Source: Candidatus Delongbacteria bacterium (GTDB lineage: Bacteria; JAGOEH01). Taken from it: a DNA stretch of 32,519 nt. Of the stretch, positions 8,635 to 17,808 are shown piece after piece. The notes beneath the pieces were generated by a model. The model was not told the DNA's origin and made no database searches. It was given only the letters and a program-made list of their open reading frames with translations. Within the stretch, counting starts at the first letter, position 1. Each line of letters opens with the position of its first letter. Both the position numbers and the translations under genes were made by a program. Location: the NCBI GenBank assembly GCA_017997825.1, contig JAGOEH010000013.1:1-32519 (forward strand), given 5' to 3'.

Positions 8635-10058
8635 TGACCTGTTCTCAATATGTTAATAATTTTAATTAAACCATCATGCATAATCAAATAAATTATAATT
8701 ATATACATAATGTTAGCGCATGCGATACTAATGATTAATTGGTGTAATGTTATAGGCTGCAAATTAAAATAATTGATAATTATAAATCCGGCTAAAACGA
8801 CTCCATACACTCCAAAAATATTCCGGATCAATTTTAAACTGAATTCAGTATAGCCATGAATAATCAGAATCGCTCCCATCATGGCCAAGCTTTGAGCGAT
8901 GGTGACTCCCCAATATCCGAAAAATAAGAATCCCGCTCCGATCAAAAGGAGTTCAATGATTCCATACCAGATATAAATGAGATTGATGGTTCTAAATTTT
9001 TCAACAATGATCATATAGTTATAGATTACATCCAGAAAAGGTTTACCGAACGACAGAAACATCAAGCCGATTGATAAAGGATAGATCGAGGCCCAGGTCG
9101 ATCCGAAAAAGACATGAATCAGGTAGTATAACACCAACAGGAGATTGACCATAATTGCACCCACAACAATGACATTCAGATCCACCAATACTTTGATGAT
9201 TTGCATAATCTTATCCGAATTATAGCGATGTTTTATCAGAAGCGGATAATTATTGGCCAGCATAACGTTAGTGAAAAGCTCAATCGGAAGTCTGACGAAG
9301 TGAAAGGCTTTACTGTACACGCCGAGTATAGCCTGCGATATTCCATATCCGATCACCAAATCATCCAGACGTCCCGACAATAATGAAACCAGATTGTTTA
9401 TAAAGAGTTTTTTTCCTTTTGACAGATACCAGCGACAGATGGACCAATCCACTCTAAATTTGAGATTCAGCGGGTATTTCCATGCCATATAAACGACGAT
9501 AATAAAACTGCTGAGCATGTATTTTACGATCAGACTCCAATATGAGAACCCACAATAGGCCATCATCAGTGCAACCAATGAACCCATAATCCCGATCAGG
9601 GTACTGATACCTTCAAATCGATAGCGCTTCCACTTTTTGGTTGATTCCAAACTGAACAAGGACAGCATAATTAACAAAAATTTATTGAAAATCAACAGCG
9701 CCATGAAAACCCAGAAAATCGGGCCGACACTGCGATCCGGATGGGAAATGAAATAAAATGGAACCGATAAAATCAGGATCAATGGAATATTGAGACTTCT
9801 CATCAGCAGATAGTTGAAGTTTTCAATACCCCGGTTCTCTTCCGGCCGATTATAGAACAACTGGTCAAATCGCAGGGCATCGATCAGTGACATCATATCG
9901 ATCGTGCTGACGATTACGGCAATCAAACCGAAGATTTCCGGCATCAGCCACCGCATCAAGGCTAGATTGAGCAGGTAATTAAGCGCAAATCCGATGAAGG
10001 AAATCAGAATGATCCGATAATTGCTGGTGATGATCTTATGTTTAAAAAAAATTCCCAT
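8616..10058 (-). CDS. Oligosaccharide flippase (Wzx/MATE-like, MOP superfamily)
   Basis: 480 residues from the ATG at 10058-10056. About a dozen hydrophobic segments cover the length, with the polysaccharide-synthase N-terminal pattern (LNLALMRWLMPEIFGLIAV) typical of Wzx-like proteins that move lipid-linked oligosaccharides across the inner membrane. An in-frame TTG at 10106 would add 16 residues, but it coincides exactly with the -35 box of a strong promoter, so the ATG is preferred. The leader is then only about 13 nt with a weak AGAGAA ribosome site. It overlaps the following glycosyltransferase gene by 19 bp. It diverges from the gene at 10206. Confidence 0.88.
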   Translation of the reverse strand: MGIFFKHKIITSNYRIILISFIGFALNYLLNLALMRWLMPEIFGLIAVIVSTIDMMSLIDALRFDQLFYNRPEENRGIENFNYLLMRSLNIPLILILSVPFYFISHPDRSVGPIFWVFMALLIFNKFLLIMLSLFSLESTKKWKRYRFEGISTLIGIMGSLVALMMAYCGFSYWSLIVKYMLSSFIIVVYMAWKYPLNLKFRVDWSICRWYLSKGKKLFINNLVSLLSGRLDDLVIGYGISQAILGVYSKAFHFVRLPIELFTNVMLANNYPLLIKHRYNSDKIMQIIKVLVDLNVIVVGAIMVNLLLVLYYLIHVFFGSTWASIYPLSIGLMFLSFGKPFLDVIYNYMIIVEKFRTINLIYIWYGIIELLLIGAGFLFFGYWGVTIAQSLAMMGAILIIHGYTEFSLKLIRNIFGVYGVVLAGFIIINYFNLQPITLHQLIISIACANIMYIIIIYLIMHDGLIKIINILRTGQWNSIE

Positions 10059-10077
10059 AGTCGATTTCTCTTGTCGG

Positions 10078-10106
10078 ATAATAATCGGAACGGGTCTGGA
10101 TGTCAA
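10078..10106 (-). promoter_or_regulatory. Promoter for the flippase operon
   Basis: Minus strand TTGACA (10106-10101), 17 bases, TATTAT (10083-10078). This is among the best matches to the sigma-70 consensus in the window. The start would fall near 10071, 13 nt before the flippase ATG. It is back-to-back with the plus-strand promoter at 10127-10155. Confidence 0.65.
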
Positions 10107-10126
10107 CCCCTATTTTCTGTTTTGAG

Positions 10127-10155
10127 TTGTTTTTTCAATTTAAACCACTTATATT
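10127..10155 (+). promoter_or_regulatory. Probable promoter for the 10206 gene
   Basis: TTGTTT (10127-10132), 17 bases, TATATT (10150-10155). The -35 is weaker than elsewhere in the window. It lies 20 bp from the divergent flippase promoter. Confidence 0.4.
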
Positions 10156-10205
10156 AAAGCTGTCGTTTTTTTTACTTTGAGCTTAAACGGAGTTCAAACA
10201 ATCTG

Positions 10206-11090
10206 ATGAGTTGCCCTCTTTCTCCTCTCAAAATTCGATTGTATCATCCGAATGTCACCTATTTTCAGGATTATCTTCTTTCACGTCAGACCTGGATTGT
10301 TCCGCAGGACTGGAACACGATCCGTTTTTACCGTTATTCCTTGACCGATCAGCAGGTTTCGATCATCAACCCCCGCCTGGAACCTCTTCAGGATGGTTTC
10401 CAGCAGGCGCACTATCCGATCCGGGGAGTTCCGGTCTGGAAATTACCGGAATCGGAGTATTGCCGATGGCTGCTAAAATCTATTCAGTGGCGGCCTCATG
10501 ATTCCTTTTGCCGTGATGTATTGAAGGATGAAGGGATTCTGCATCATTATTCCCGTCTTTCCTCCATGATCAGAAAATACCGCCAATTGGTACTTTCCTG
10601 TCTATCCCTCGATACGGAGGGACTGGATACGCGGCTGGAGCCCTCGATTCTCCGATGGTTACCCCGTCAGATGTTATCTTATTCCATTCTGATTCCGGCT
10701 TATTGGGACTGGCGTCAAATCATGCTGGAGGATGATCAGATGGTGCTGTATACCATCTTTAAGCCCCAGCCCCGTCTGATATGGGCCTGGATCGTTGGAC
10801 TGGAGGTTCAGCTTAGGCTAACCCATTCCATCCCCACCCGAAAAACCGATCTGACCTCAGCCTTCCATCGTGCTATCCACCCGGAAAATGATGGCTCGCT
10901 TGCTTCTGATTACCAAAATCTAATGGCCGAATTTCCATCATCCATCCCCGGGTATCCCCATCTGTATTCCATGTTGAAAATTATCGCCGCTTCGAATTTG
11001 ATTATAGATTACAGCTGGCCGAACCTGATACGGGAACTGGGTTTCCTGATGGTTGGATGGTGGGAACACAAAATGATTGACACACTGTAA
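10206..11090 (+). CDS. Uncharacterised protein
   Basis: 294 residues; I do not recognise the family. It is rich in Trp, Tyr and Arg, has no signal peptide and no convincing membrane segment, so it is probably cytoplasmic. Blocks that might be conserved include YRYSLTDQQV near residue 42, WKLPESEYCRWLLK near 77 and IPAYWDWRQIMLEDDQ near 162. The only ribosome-site-like sequence (CGGAG) is about 13 nt before the ATG, which is distant, so the exact start is uncertain. It lies upstream of the epimerase-mutL-miaA genes, but a separate promoter inside its 3' end suggests these can be expressed independently. Codon use resembles neighbouring genes and the frame is uninterrupted, which supports a real gene. 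Confidence 0.6.
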   Translation: MSCPLSPLKIRLYHPNVTYFQDYLLSRQTWIVPQDWNTIRFYRYSLTDQQVSIINPRLEPLQDGFQQAHYPIRGVPVWKLPESEYCRWLLKSIQWRPHDSFCRDVLKDEGILHHYSRLSSMIRKYRQLVLSCLSLDTEGLDTRLEPSILRWLPRQMLSYSILIPAYWDWRQIMLEDDQMVLYTIFKPQPRLIWAWIVGLEVQLRLTHSIPTRKTDLTSAFHRAIHPENDGSLASDYQNLMAEFPSSIPGYPHLYSMLKIIAASNLIIDYSWPNLIRELGFLMVGWWEHKMIDTL

Positions 11091-11104
11091 AAAATCATTA
11101 TATT
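11077..11104 (+). promoter_or_regulatory. Promoter for the epimerase-mutL-miaA-ligase operon
   Basis: TTGACA (11077-11082), 16 bases, TATATT (11099-11104). The -35 lies inside the last codons of the upstream gene. The predicted start near 11111 gives a 30-nt leader before the ATG at 11141. Confidence 0.5.
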
Positions 11105-11140
11105 GCACCATAACAATCAGTCCAACAGGAGAACCGAAAA

Positions 11141-11608
11141 ATGAAAAAATTACCCATCATGGGAGTTGAAACCAAAAACCTGAACGTCATTCCGGATGAA
11201 CGCGGAAGGTTAATGGAAATCCTTCGTTCCGATGAATCGATTTTCAACCGGTTCGGCCAGGTATACCTCACTACGACCTATCCGGGAGTGGTTAAGGCGT
11301 GGCATTTTCATAAAAAGCAGGATGATTATATCTGCTGCATCCATGGAATGATCAAACTGGTCCTCTGGGATGACCGTTCTGAAAGCCCGACTCAAGGCTG
11401 TCTTAATACATTCTGTATCGGGACTCATCAACCGATGCTGATCCGGGTACCGGCCGGAGTCTATCATGGATGGAAATGCATCAGTCAGGAAGAAGCCATG
11501 ATCATCAATCTTCCAACCCAGCCCTATTGTTATGAAGATCCCGATGAATACCGATTGGACCCGCACATCAATTCGATTCCTTATGCCTGGGACCGGAAAG
11601 ATGGCTGA
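11141..11608 (+). CDS. dTDP-4-dehydrorhamnose 3,5-epimerase-like cupin
   Basis: 155 residues. The block VVKAWHFHKKQDDYICCIHG followed by MIKLVLWDDR is the RmlC-family cupin core; the His in WHFH corresponds to the conserved catalytic-region His. RVPAGVYHGWK supplies the second cupin motif. It is shorter than classical RmlC (about 180 residues) and belongs with the short RmlC-like proteins in polysaccharide gene sets, so the substrate may be a nucleotide sugar other than dTDP-4-keto-6-deoxyglucose. CAGGAGAA lies 8 nt upstream of the ATG. It is the first gene of an overlapping operon and ends 8 bp inside mutL. No rmlA, rmlB or rmlD lies in the window. Confidence 0.82.
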   Translation: MKKLPIMGVETKNLNVIPDERGRLMEILRSDESIFNRFGQVYLTTTYPGVVKAWHFHKKQDDYICCIHGMIKLVLWDDRSESPTQGCLNTFCIGTHQPMLIRVPAGVYHGWKCISQEEAMIINLPTQPYCYEDPDEYRLDPHINSIPYAWDRKDG

Positions 11609-13376
11609 ATCGGAGACCCGGGATCAGCATCCGCGCATTCGTTTACTCAGTTCGGATTTATGCAATAAAATCGCAGCCGGAGAAGTCATTGAGCGGCCTT
11701 ACTCTGTTGTCAAGGAGCTGATCGAAAACTCCGTCGACGCGATGGCTGATCGGATCAGCATATCGGTCGACAAAGGCGGCAAAGAACTGATCGAGATTTC
11801 GGACAATGGACACGGGATTCCCAAAGATGATATTCGTTTGGCCTTTCAGCGCCATGCCACCTCAAAAATCAGCGAATTTGATGATCTCAATCACCTCCGC
11901 AGCATGGGATTCCGGGGTGAAGCCCTTCCTTCCATCGCTTCCGTCTCCCAGGTCGAAGTATGGACCCGCTACTTCCAGGAGGATAGCGCCATCTATCTTC
12001 GATTGGAAGCCGGAAAAGAAATGGCCTATCAGGAAACCGCCCGAGATGTCGGATCCACCATTCGAATCCGGAACCTGTTCTTTAATGTTCCTGCCCGTAG
12101 AAAATTTCTGCGCCAGGACAACACCGAATATCGGTATATTCTGACTGAAGTTGAAAACCAGGCCCTGGCTCATCCCCAGATATCGTGGCGCTGTATTTCC
12201 AACGGTCAAGAAGTATTTCATTATCCTCAAACCCCTTCTTTAGAACAACGCATTTATCAGGTTCTGGGACATGAATTGGAGGGAGCCTTACTTCCCATCG
12301 AATATCGTTCCGATCTGGGCAGCATCCGAGGATATGCCGGCTCCATCGAAGTTGCCCGCAAGAGCGCCTCCATCTATTCTTTTGTCAATCAACGGATTAT
12401 TCGTGACAAGGTTATCACCAAAGCGATCCTGGAAGTCTATCGCTCCATGCTTGAAAAGGATCGTTACCCACTGGTGTTCATCTATCTCGATCTGGATCCC
12501 GGATTGGTCGATTTCAATGTTCATCCCAGCAAGCGAGAGGTCCGATTCAACGATAGCCTTCAACTCTATCATCTGGTCTATACCTCAGTCAAAAAAGCCT
12601 TGGACCAGGGATTCAGCAAAGATCACGCTCTGATGAATCTGTCTTCCTCCATGCCTCGATCATCCTTTGCCAAACCCCAGATCAGTTTCCAGGAGACTTT
12701 ACCCCTGCAACTCGAAAAAAAAGAAAGCAAACCGATTTCATCTCCTCCCGAAATCAGCAAAGTCATTCAACGTATAACTCATGGATTTGAAACCGAACAA
12801 AACAATCAGACGGTTCAACAGCTCTGGCAGCTCCATCAGACTTACATCGTAACCTCGATCAAGGATGGCATGGTGGTGATCGATCAGCATGCCGCTGCCG
12901 AACGGGTTTTGTATGAGAAAATCCTGAAGAGTTTCCGGGATCATGAAACAGCCTCCCAACAACTGCTTTTCCCGGAAGTGATTAACCTCAATCAGCAGGA
13001 ATTTGCTCTCTATCAGGAGGTCCGGGGTATTTTCGAAACCCTGGGATTCTCACTACGGGAATACAGCGGGCACTCCTTAATGATCGAATCCATACCGGCC
13101 TATATTCAGCATTGGGAAAGCGCATCCACCTTCAAGGAAATCATGGACGATCTGATTGCCGAAAAAGAGATTCATACTAAAGCGGTTGAGAAAATTGCCC
13201 GTTATACGGCCTGCCGGACCGCCGTCAAAGCCGGCGATAAACTCAATGTGGAAAGCATGCAGCAGATTATTGACGATCTGTTTGCCTGTGAGTTTCCCTA
13301 TACCTGTCCTCATGGCCGACCGACCCTGATTAAAATCAACCTGAGCGAATTGGAAAAGCGTTTTGGACGAAAATAA
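11601..13376 (+). CDS. mutL: DNA mismatch repair protein MutL with endonuclease motif
   Basis: 591 residues from the ATG at 11601, which overlaps the upstream stop as ATGGCTGA; the frame is open further upstream but that would overlap the epimerase gene, and MutL normally begins just before IRLL. The N-terminal GHKL ATPase shows KIAAGEVIERP, ELIENSVDA, DNGHGI, RHATSKI and GFRGEALPSI. The C-terminal domain has DQHAAAERVLYE, matching the DQHA(X)2E(X)4E metal site of nicking MutL proteins, plus ACRTAVKAGD, CPHGRP and a terminal FGRK. MutL links mismatch recognition by MutS to strand removal; with this motif it nicks DNA itself, as expected in bacteria without MutH/Dam. mutS is not in the window. 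miaA follows with a 14-bp overlap, a common pairing. Confidence 0.97.
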   Translation: MAESETRDQHPRIRLLSSDLCNKIAAGEVIERPYSVVKELIENSVDAMADRISISVDKGGKELIEISDNGHGIPKDDIRLAFQRHATSKISEFDDLNHLRSMGFRGEALPSIASVSQVEVWTRYFQEDSAIYLRLEAGKEMAYQETARDVGSTIRIRNLFFNVPARRKFLRQDNTEYRYILTEVENQALAHPQISWRCISNGQEVFHYPQTPSLEQRIYQVLGHELEGALLPIEYRSDLGSIRGYAGSIEVARKSASIYSFVNQRIIRDKVITKAILEVYRSMLEKDRYPLVFIYLDLDPGLVDFNVHPSKREVRFNDSLQLYHLVYTSVKKALDQGFSKDHALMNLSSSMPRSSFAKPQISFQETLPLQLEKKESKPISSPPEISKVIQRITHGFETEQNNQTVQQLWQLHQTYIVTSIKDGMVVIDQHAAAERVLYEKILKSFRDHETASQQLLFPEVINLNQQEFALYQEVRGIFETLGFSLREYSGHSLMIESIPAYIQHWESASTFKEIMDDLIAEKEIHTKAVEKIARYTACRTAVKAGDKLNVESMQQIIDDLFACEFPYTCPHGRPTLIKINLSELEKRFGRK

Positions 13377-14295
13377 CTCCCGCCGTCCTGCCGTCATCAT
13401 TCTGGCCGGTCCCACAGCCAGCGGAAAAACGGAATGGGGTATCGAACTGGCTCTAGCTGTGGGGAGTTCGATCATTTCGGCCGATTCCCGTCAAATCTAC
13501 CGATGGATGGATATCGGAACCGCCAAACCCGATCATGACCAATTGGCTCGTGTCCCCCATCACCTGATTGATCTCATCACCCCGGATCAAACCTATAATG
13601 CCGGATTGTTTCTCAAGGATTGTCAAAAACTGCTGAATCACTGCCACTCCCAATCATCTCCTTTGCCTCTGATTGTCGGTGGGACCGGTTTATATATTCA
13701 AACCTTGCTGCACGGCTTGGCTCCAATTCCGGATATTCCCGATGAGTTAACCCAACAGCTTAAAAATGAGATGGACACCAATGGTCTGGAAGAATCCTAC
13801 CGACGCCTGACACACCTTGATCCCAAAACGGCCGCCGGTGTTTATCCCCAAGACCGGCAACGCATTATTCGATTCCTCTCCATCTGTCTGCATACCGGGA
13901 AAAGTGTATCCTACTGGAAATCCCTCCACAAAAAACCCATTTATCCTTTCGATTTCCATTACATCATCCTCCAAACTGATCGAGATATTCTCTACCGCAG
14001 AATCAATCAACGGGTTGATCAAATGATTCGCCTGGGCCTGATCGATGAAGTCAACTCTATCCTAAACCGGGGATATTCCATGGACTCTCCCGGACTTCAA
14101 ACCTATGGATACCGTGAGATCATCGATTATCTGCAAAACCGGCTCAGCCTGACGGAAGCCGTCGATCAGATCAAAACCAATACCCGGCATTATGCCAAAC
14201 GCCAGATGACATGGTTTAATAAAATCCAGGACGCTCATCACCTCCCGGCCTCATCCATGCGATTGGAACAGCTATTATGTCTCATCCATCACTAG
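13363..14295 (+). CDS. miaA: tRNA dimethylallyltransferase
   Basis: 310 residues, normal for the family. It transfers a dimethylallyl group to A37 of tRNAs reading UNN codons. Visible motifs: P-loop GPTASGKTEW near residue 16, SADSRQIYRWMDIGTAKP, VPHHLIDLI, and GGTGLYIQTLLHG. The C-terminal part has QTYGYREIIDYL and the KTNTRHYAKRQMTWF tRNA-binding block. The start is TTG at 13363, 14 bp inside the end of mutL, because no ATG or GTG lies between it and the P-loop at a suitable distance. The last 19 bp overlap the O-antigen ligase gene, so the four genes are probably translated from one message. Confidence 0.96.
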   Translation: MDENNSRRPAVIILAGPTASGKTEWGIELALAVGSSIISADSRQIYRWMDIGTAKPDHDQLARVPHHLIDLITPDQTYNAGLFLKDCQKLLNHCHSQSSPLPLIVGGTGLYIQTLLHGLAPIPDIPDELTQQLKNEMDTNGLEESYRRLTHLDPKTAAGVYPQDRQRIIRFLSICLHTGKSVSYWKSLHKKPIYPFDFHYIILQTDRDILYRRINQRVDQMIRLGLIDEVNSILNRGYSMDSPGLQTYGYREIIDYLQNRLSLTEAVDQIKTNTRHYAKRQMTWFNKIQDAHHLPASSMRLEQLLCLIHH

Positions 14296-15797
14296 ATCAT
14301 CCTGATTGGAATCATTCCATAACCCGGCGCTGGTTAAACCGGATGGATCAATGGCGGCACACCAGCCGGTTGTTTGTATCAAGAAATCATCTACCCCTTT
14401 CCTCTCCTGCTGCCGGTAAATCCACACTCTGGAAAGAGTCTCACCTGTCCAATTCATTTACGGTAAAAATCATCGGTCTTTTCCTGCACGGCATAGTCCA
14501 TCCGGTAACCATTCTGTTGGGTTTATGCCTCTACCTGATTCTGATTCCATACTCCTTCCTGCCCTCCATTCCTGTTTTGGGGATCGCTTTACCGCTATTC
14601 AGCCTGATCCCTTTTATGATTATCATGTTTTATCTGATCGTATGCCTTCTGAATGCCCGGCATTGTTACAAGATGTCGTTATCGAAGATTCTCCGGTGGT
14701 GGATTCTATGGTTGGGATTAGGGCTGTTGGCGGCCGGTCAGACCCAGCCGCTGCCATTATCCCTGATGAGATGGTTTCTTTTTGAATTTTCAGGCAGTAT
14801 GGTTTTTATGCTGGTTTATCTGACACCTTTTCAACGGAAAGATTTTCGGGTGATCAGTATCGGTCTATTGATGATGATAGCCGGTATGGCCGGATACGGG
14901 ATATGGATCGGGATGAATGGAGAACCGGGCTGGTTTGGATCCCTGTGGGAACAGAAACTGAAGCATGATCCGGACATCATTCGAGTCTATGAACACTTTG
15001 TTCCTACCTCGGCTTTCGGCAACTCCAGTATGAGAGGCAGCCTGATCGCCATGCTCTTGCCAGGATTGATGTTCAATATGGTATTGTTTTTTTCGAAACT
15101 GAAGTGCTGGAACCGCATCATCATGATTGGTTTGGTTGTTTTTCTCGGCTGGGCGCTGTATCGATGCGATACTACCGGGGCCTATCTGACCGTGGTGATG
15201 GCTCTGGTGCTATTTTGGATAGCAGGATTGGGACCCAAGGCAAAACAATGGTATCGTTATTCAAGAAAGTTTATAAAACCGGCCGCCTTACTGCTTCTAC
15301 TCGCAGTCATTATAGCCACCCTCTTCACGACGGATTTTGATATCCGTCATCGCCGTCTGCAATGGAAAATTGCATTTCACATTCTGGCGGGGGCTCCCAT
15401 TTGGGGCGTTGGAACCGGGAATTACCCTATTTATGCGGATCGGTATGCATCCTGGTATGCGGACTTACTGCCCGGAGGGCACCATTACAATGTAGCGGAT
15501 AATTATATGCTGACTTTTCTGGTGGAACGCGGATTGGCCGGAATTCTGGCAGCCGGAATAATCGGATACTGCCTGATCAGGCGCGGCCTATTTTGCCGCG
15601 CCCTTCAGATTCATGATCATTTCCTTGAAACCATCATCGTCCTGCTGTGGCCGGTCATTATGATCAATGCCCTATTCTGGGATATCGGTAACCACCTTGG
15701 CTTCAGGATCCTCTTTTTCCTCAGCGGAGCTCTCTGGATTCGACTCCTCCGCGTCTCCTCTACTCTATCATCACCGCTTCCATCAGACGCTCCATAG
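14277..15797 (+). CDS. O-antigen ligase / polymerase family membrane protein
   Basis: 506 residues. After a hydrophilic N-terminal stretch of about 60 residues there are roughly eleven hydrophobic segments. A large periplasmic-type loop contains TSAFGNSSMRGSLIAMLLPG, and a later loop carries GVGTGNYPIYADRYA followed by VADNYMLTFLVERGLAG, a pattern typical of the Wzy_C / WaaL family. Such proteins join or polymerise lipid-linked glycans at the outer face of the inner membrane. It overlaps miaA by 19 bp and runs 38 bp into the 3' end of the convergent GH20 gene. Ligase and polymerase roles cannot be separated by sequence; the flippase at 8616-10058 is a plausible functional partner. A start at an internal Met (residue 22) is possible. 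Confidence 0.82.
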   Translation: MSHPSLDHPDWNHSITRRWLNRMDQWRHTSRLFVSRNHLPLSSPAAGKSTLWKESHLSNSFTVKIIGLFLHGIVHPVTILLGLCLYLILIPYSFLPSIPVLGIALPLFSLIPFMIIMFYLIVCLLNARHCYKMSLSKILRWWILWLGLGLLAAGQTQPLPLSLMRWFLFEFSGSMVFMLVYLTPFQRKDFRVISIGLLMMIAGMAGYGIWIGMNGEPGWFGSLWEQKLKHDPDIIRVYEHFVPTSAFGNSSMRGSLIAMLLPGLMFNMVLFFSKLKCWNRIIMIGLVVFLGWALYRCDTTGAYLTVVMALVLFWIAGLGPKAKQWYRYSRKFIKPAALLLLLAVIIATLFTTDFDIRHRRLQWKIAFHILAGAPIWGVGTGNYPIYADRYASWYADLLPGGHHYNVADNYMLTFLVERGLAGILAAGIIGYCLIRRGLFCRALQIHDHFLETIIVLLWPVIMINALFWDIGNHLGFRILFFLSGALWIRLLRVSSTLSSPLPSDAP

Positions 15798-17808
15798 GAA
15801 CAATCACCATCAGCTCCGCCTGACCGCGTGAAGGTTTTGCTTTCTGAAAAACGGATTTGGCGTTTTCCTGCCAGCTTTGACTCATACTACGAACCGATAA
15901 AATCGCCTCCAGGCTTTCCTGACTGATCGTTGCCAGCGAAGCCAGATCGGAAGACATGCTGTCCATCTCTCTTAAAATCGGTGAAATCCGGCTGGTTTGA
16001 ATAAAAGCCGTATGATTGGATTTCCAGAGCTCCAGCCACGGATTGATCTGAGCGGCCAGCTCAGGATTCGGTTTCTTGATGAATTCATCTACCAGCCTGG
16101 AAAAATGTCCGGCAATCAGCGATTCGGGTCTGGCAGCATCAACCGCCCGAGTCAGGGGAGAATAGGAGGTATACGTCACTCCCTGCTGATGGCGATCATA
16201 AATTTTTAAAGGTTCGATAATATCCACCAGTGTCTTGACTGCTGTAATATCAGTATCCCGGCTCAACCGCCGCAGCATCATTTCATAATTCTTTCGATGG
16301 GTCAATCCGACCTCTTCCAGTTGATACTCGATCACCTCCAGACGTCGATACATATCATCCACATCACAGACCGAAGCCGAAGACCAGAATCGTTCAGCAA
16401 TGGCGGCTGTCCGCGGCCATATCCTCGAATCAACATTCTCGGGAGTGACTAGTTCTGACCACATGGTCGCTTCCCCTCCCAAAATTCGGGCCAATTCCTC
16501 GGGTTTCAGTTCGGCTTTGGGCGGAACCGGATCATTCAGATAATGGAAATGCGCCGGCTGAATCAGATCAACATAGTACCCGTTCGACAAAATTCCATTG
16601 TATCCCTTTTGAGCCGATTCCATCATATACTGGGGCCCTCTCCAGGAATGAACAACAATACTGGTCGGCATATCCGGATGAAGAATCTCATCCCATCCGA
16701 CCATTTTCTTGCCGCATTGGGTTAGAATCTTCAGTATACGTTGATTGAAATAGGCCTGTAACGCATGATTATCAGGGATATTGTGCTTTTTCATAAATTG
16801 CTGGATCTCGGCATTGGCCGACCAATGCTGTCCATTGTTCTCATCCCCTCCAATATGAAAATAAGCATCAGGAAATAACGTGGCCATTTCACGGATAAAT
16901 TTCTCCAAAAAGCGATAGGTTTTCTCTGAGGCTGGATTGAAAACCGGATCCTGAACGCCCCATCGACGGCATATCGTATAAGGGCCGGGAGCAGAAGCCA
17001 ATTCCGGATAGGCTACCAACCAACTGGTGGCATGACCCGGCATATCGAATTCCGGAACAACTCGAATCCCCCGGGCTTCTGCATATCGGACAATCTCACG
17101 TATCTGCGATTGGCTAAAATACAAACCGTCCGATCCCAATTGATGAAGCTTCGGAAAGGATTTGCTTTCTATCCTGAATCCCTGATCCTCACTTAAATGT
17201 AAATGAAGAACATTCATTTTCAGCATGGCCATCCCATCGAGATTCCTCAGAATGACATCCATCGGTAGGAAATTACGGCATACATCAATCATTAGTCCTC
17301 GCCATGGAAAACGGGGTTTATCCTGGATCCAGCAGCCCGGGAAGAAATACCCTGAGCTGTCGGCATCCAGAAGCTGAACCAGGGTTTCCAGACCCCGCAT
17401 GATTCCAAATGAGGTCTCCGCCTTCAACGTAATGGCCTGATCGGTGACGGTTAATAGGTAGGATTCCTCCTCATGGAGTACGGTTTTACCGGAACGTTTG
17501 AATTCGATGACCATCGATGGCGTATCCGGTTGATCCGATTTTCGAACATAAGCCTGGGGAAAAAACAGACCCGTTTTCCCTCCCAAGCGCCGAAGAATCC
17601 GAGTGGCATACATTTCCAAATCCTGATCCTCAGGGCCATGGATAGCAATAGCGAAATGATTGTTCAGATAAAAAGGAGTCTGGGTACATTTAACCATTTG
17701 AGGAACCGGCATTAAATCCATACTTTCTCTATTCTCTTTGGCCTGGGCTGCCATAATCATCAATCCCATCCAGATTCCAATGATCCATACCATCCACTTT
17801 TTTTCCAT
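15760..17808 (-). CDS. Secreted beta-N-acetylhexosaminidase, glycoside hydrolase family 20
   Basis: 682 residues with a signal peptide (residues ~1-22, cleavage after AQA). A GH20b-like N-terminal domain covers ~30-150. The catalytic TIM barrel (~165-500) starts with FPWRGLMIDVCRNF and includes LHLHLSEDQGFRIES, VPEFDMPGHA and HIGGDENNG, where D322-E323 are the catalytic pair that use the substrate's own acetamido group. It releases terminal GlcNAc/GalNAc from chitin-like, peptidoglycan or glycoprotein oligosaccharides. A helical C-terminal extension (~505-682) resembles those of other periplasmic or secreted GH20 enzymes; there is no T9SS sorting domain, so it is probably periplasmic. AAGGA lies 8 nt before the ATG. 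The 3' end overlaps the convergent ligase gene by 38 bp. Confidence 0.95.
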   Translation of the reverse strand: MEKKWMVWIIGIWMGLMIMAAQAKENRESMDLMPVPQMVKCTQTPFYLNNHFAIAIHGPEDQDLEMYATRILRRLGGKTGLFFPQAYVRKSDQPDTPSMVIEFKRSGKTVLHEEESYLLTVTDQAITLKAETSFGIMRGLETLVQLLDADSSGYFFPGCWIQDKPRFPWRGLMIDVCRNFLPMDVILRNLDGMAMLKMNVLHLHLSEDQGFRIESKSFPKLHQLGSDGLYFSQSQIREIVRYAEARGIRVVPEFDMPGHATSWLVAYPELASAPGPYTICRRWGVQDPVFNPASEKTYRFLEKFIREMATLFPDAYFHIGGDENNGQHWSANAEIQQFMKKHNIPDNHALQAYFNQRILKILTQCGKKMVGWDEILHPDMPTSIVVHSWRGPQYMMESAQKGYNGILSNGYYVDLIQPAHFHYLNDPVPPKAELKPEELARILGGEATMWSELVTPENVDSRIWPRTAAIAERFWSSASVCDVDDMYRRLEVIEYQLEEVGLTHRKNYEMMLRRLSRDTDITAVKTLVDIIEPLKIYDRHQQGVTYTSYSPLTRAVDAARPESLIAGHFSRLVDEFIKKPNPELAAQINPWLELWKSNHTAFIQTSRISPILREMDSMSSDLASLATISQESLEAILSVRSMSQSWQENAKSVFQKAKPSRGQAELMVIVPMERLMEAVMIE

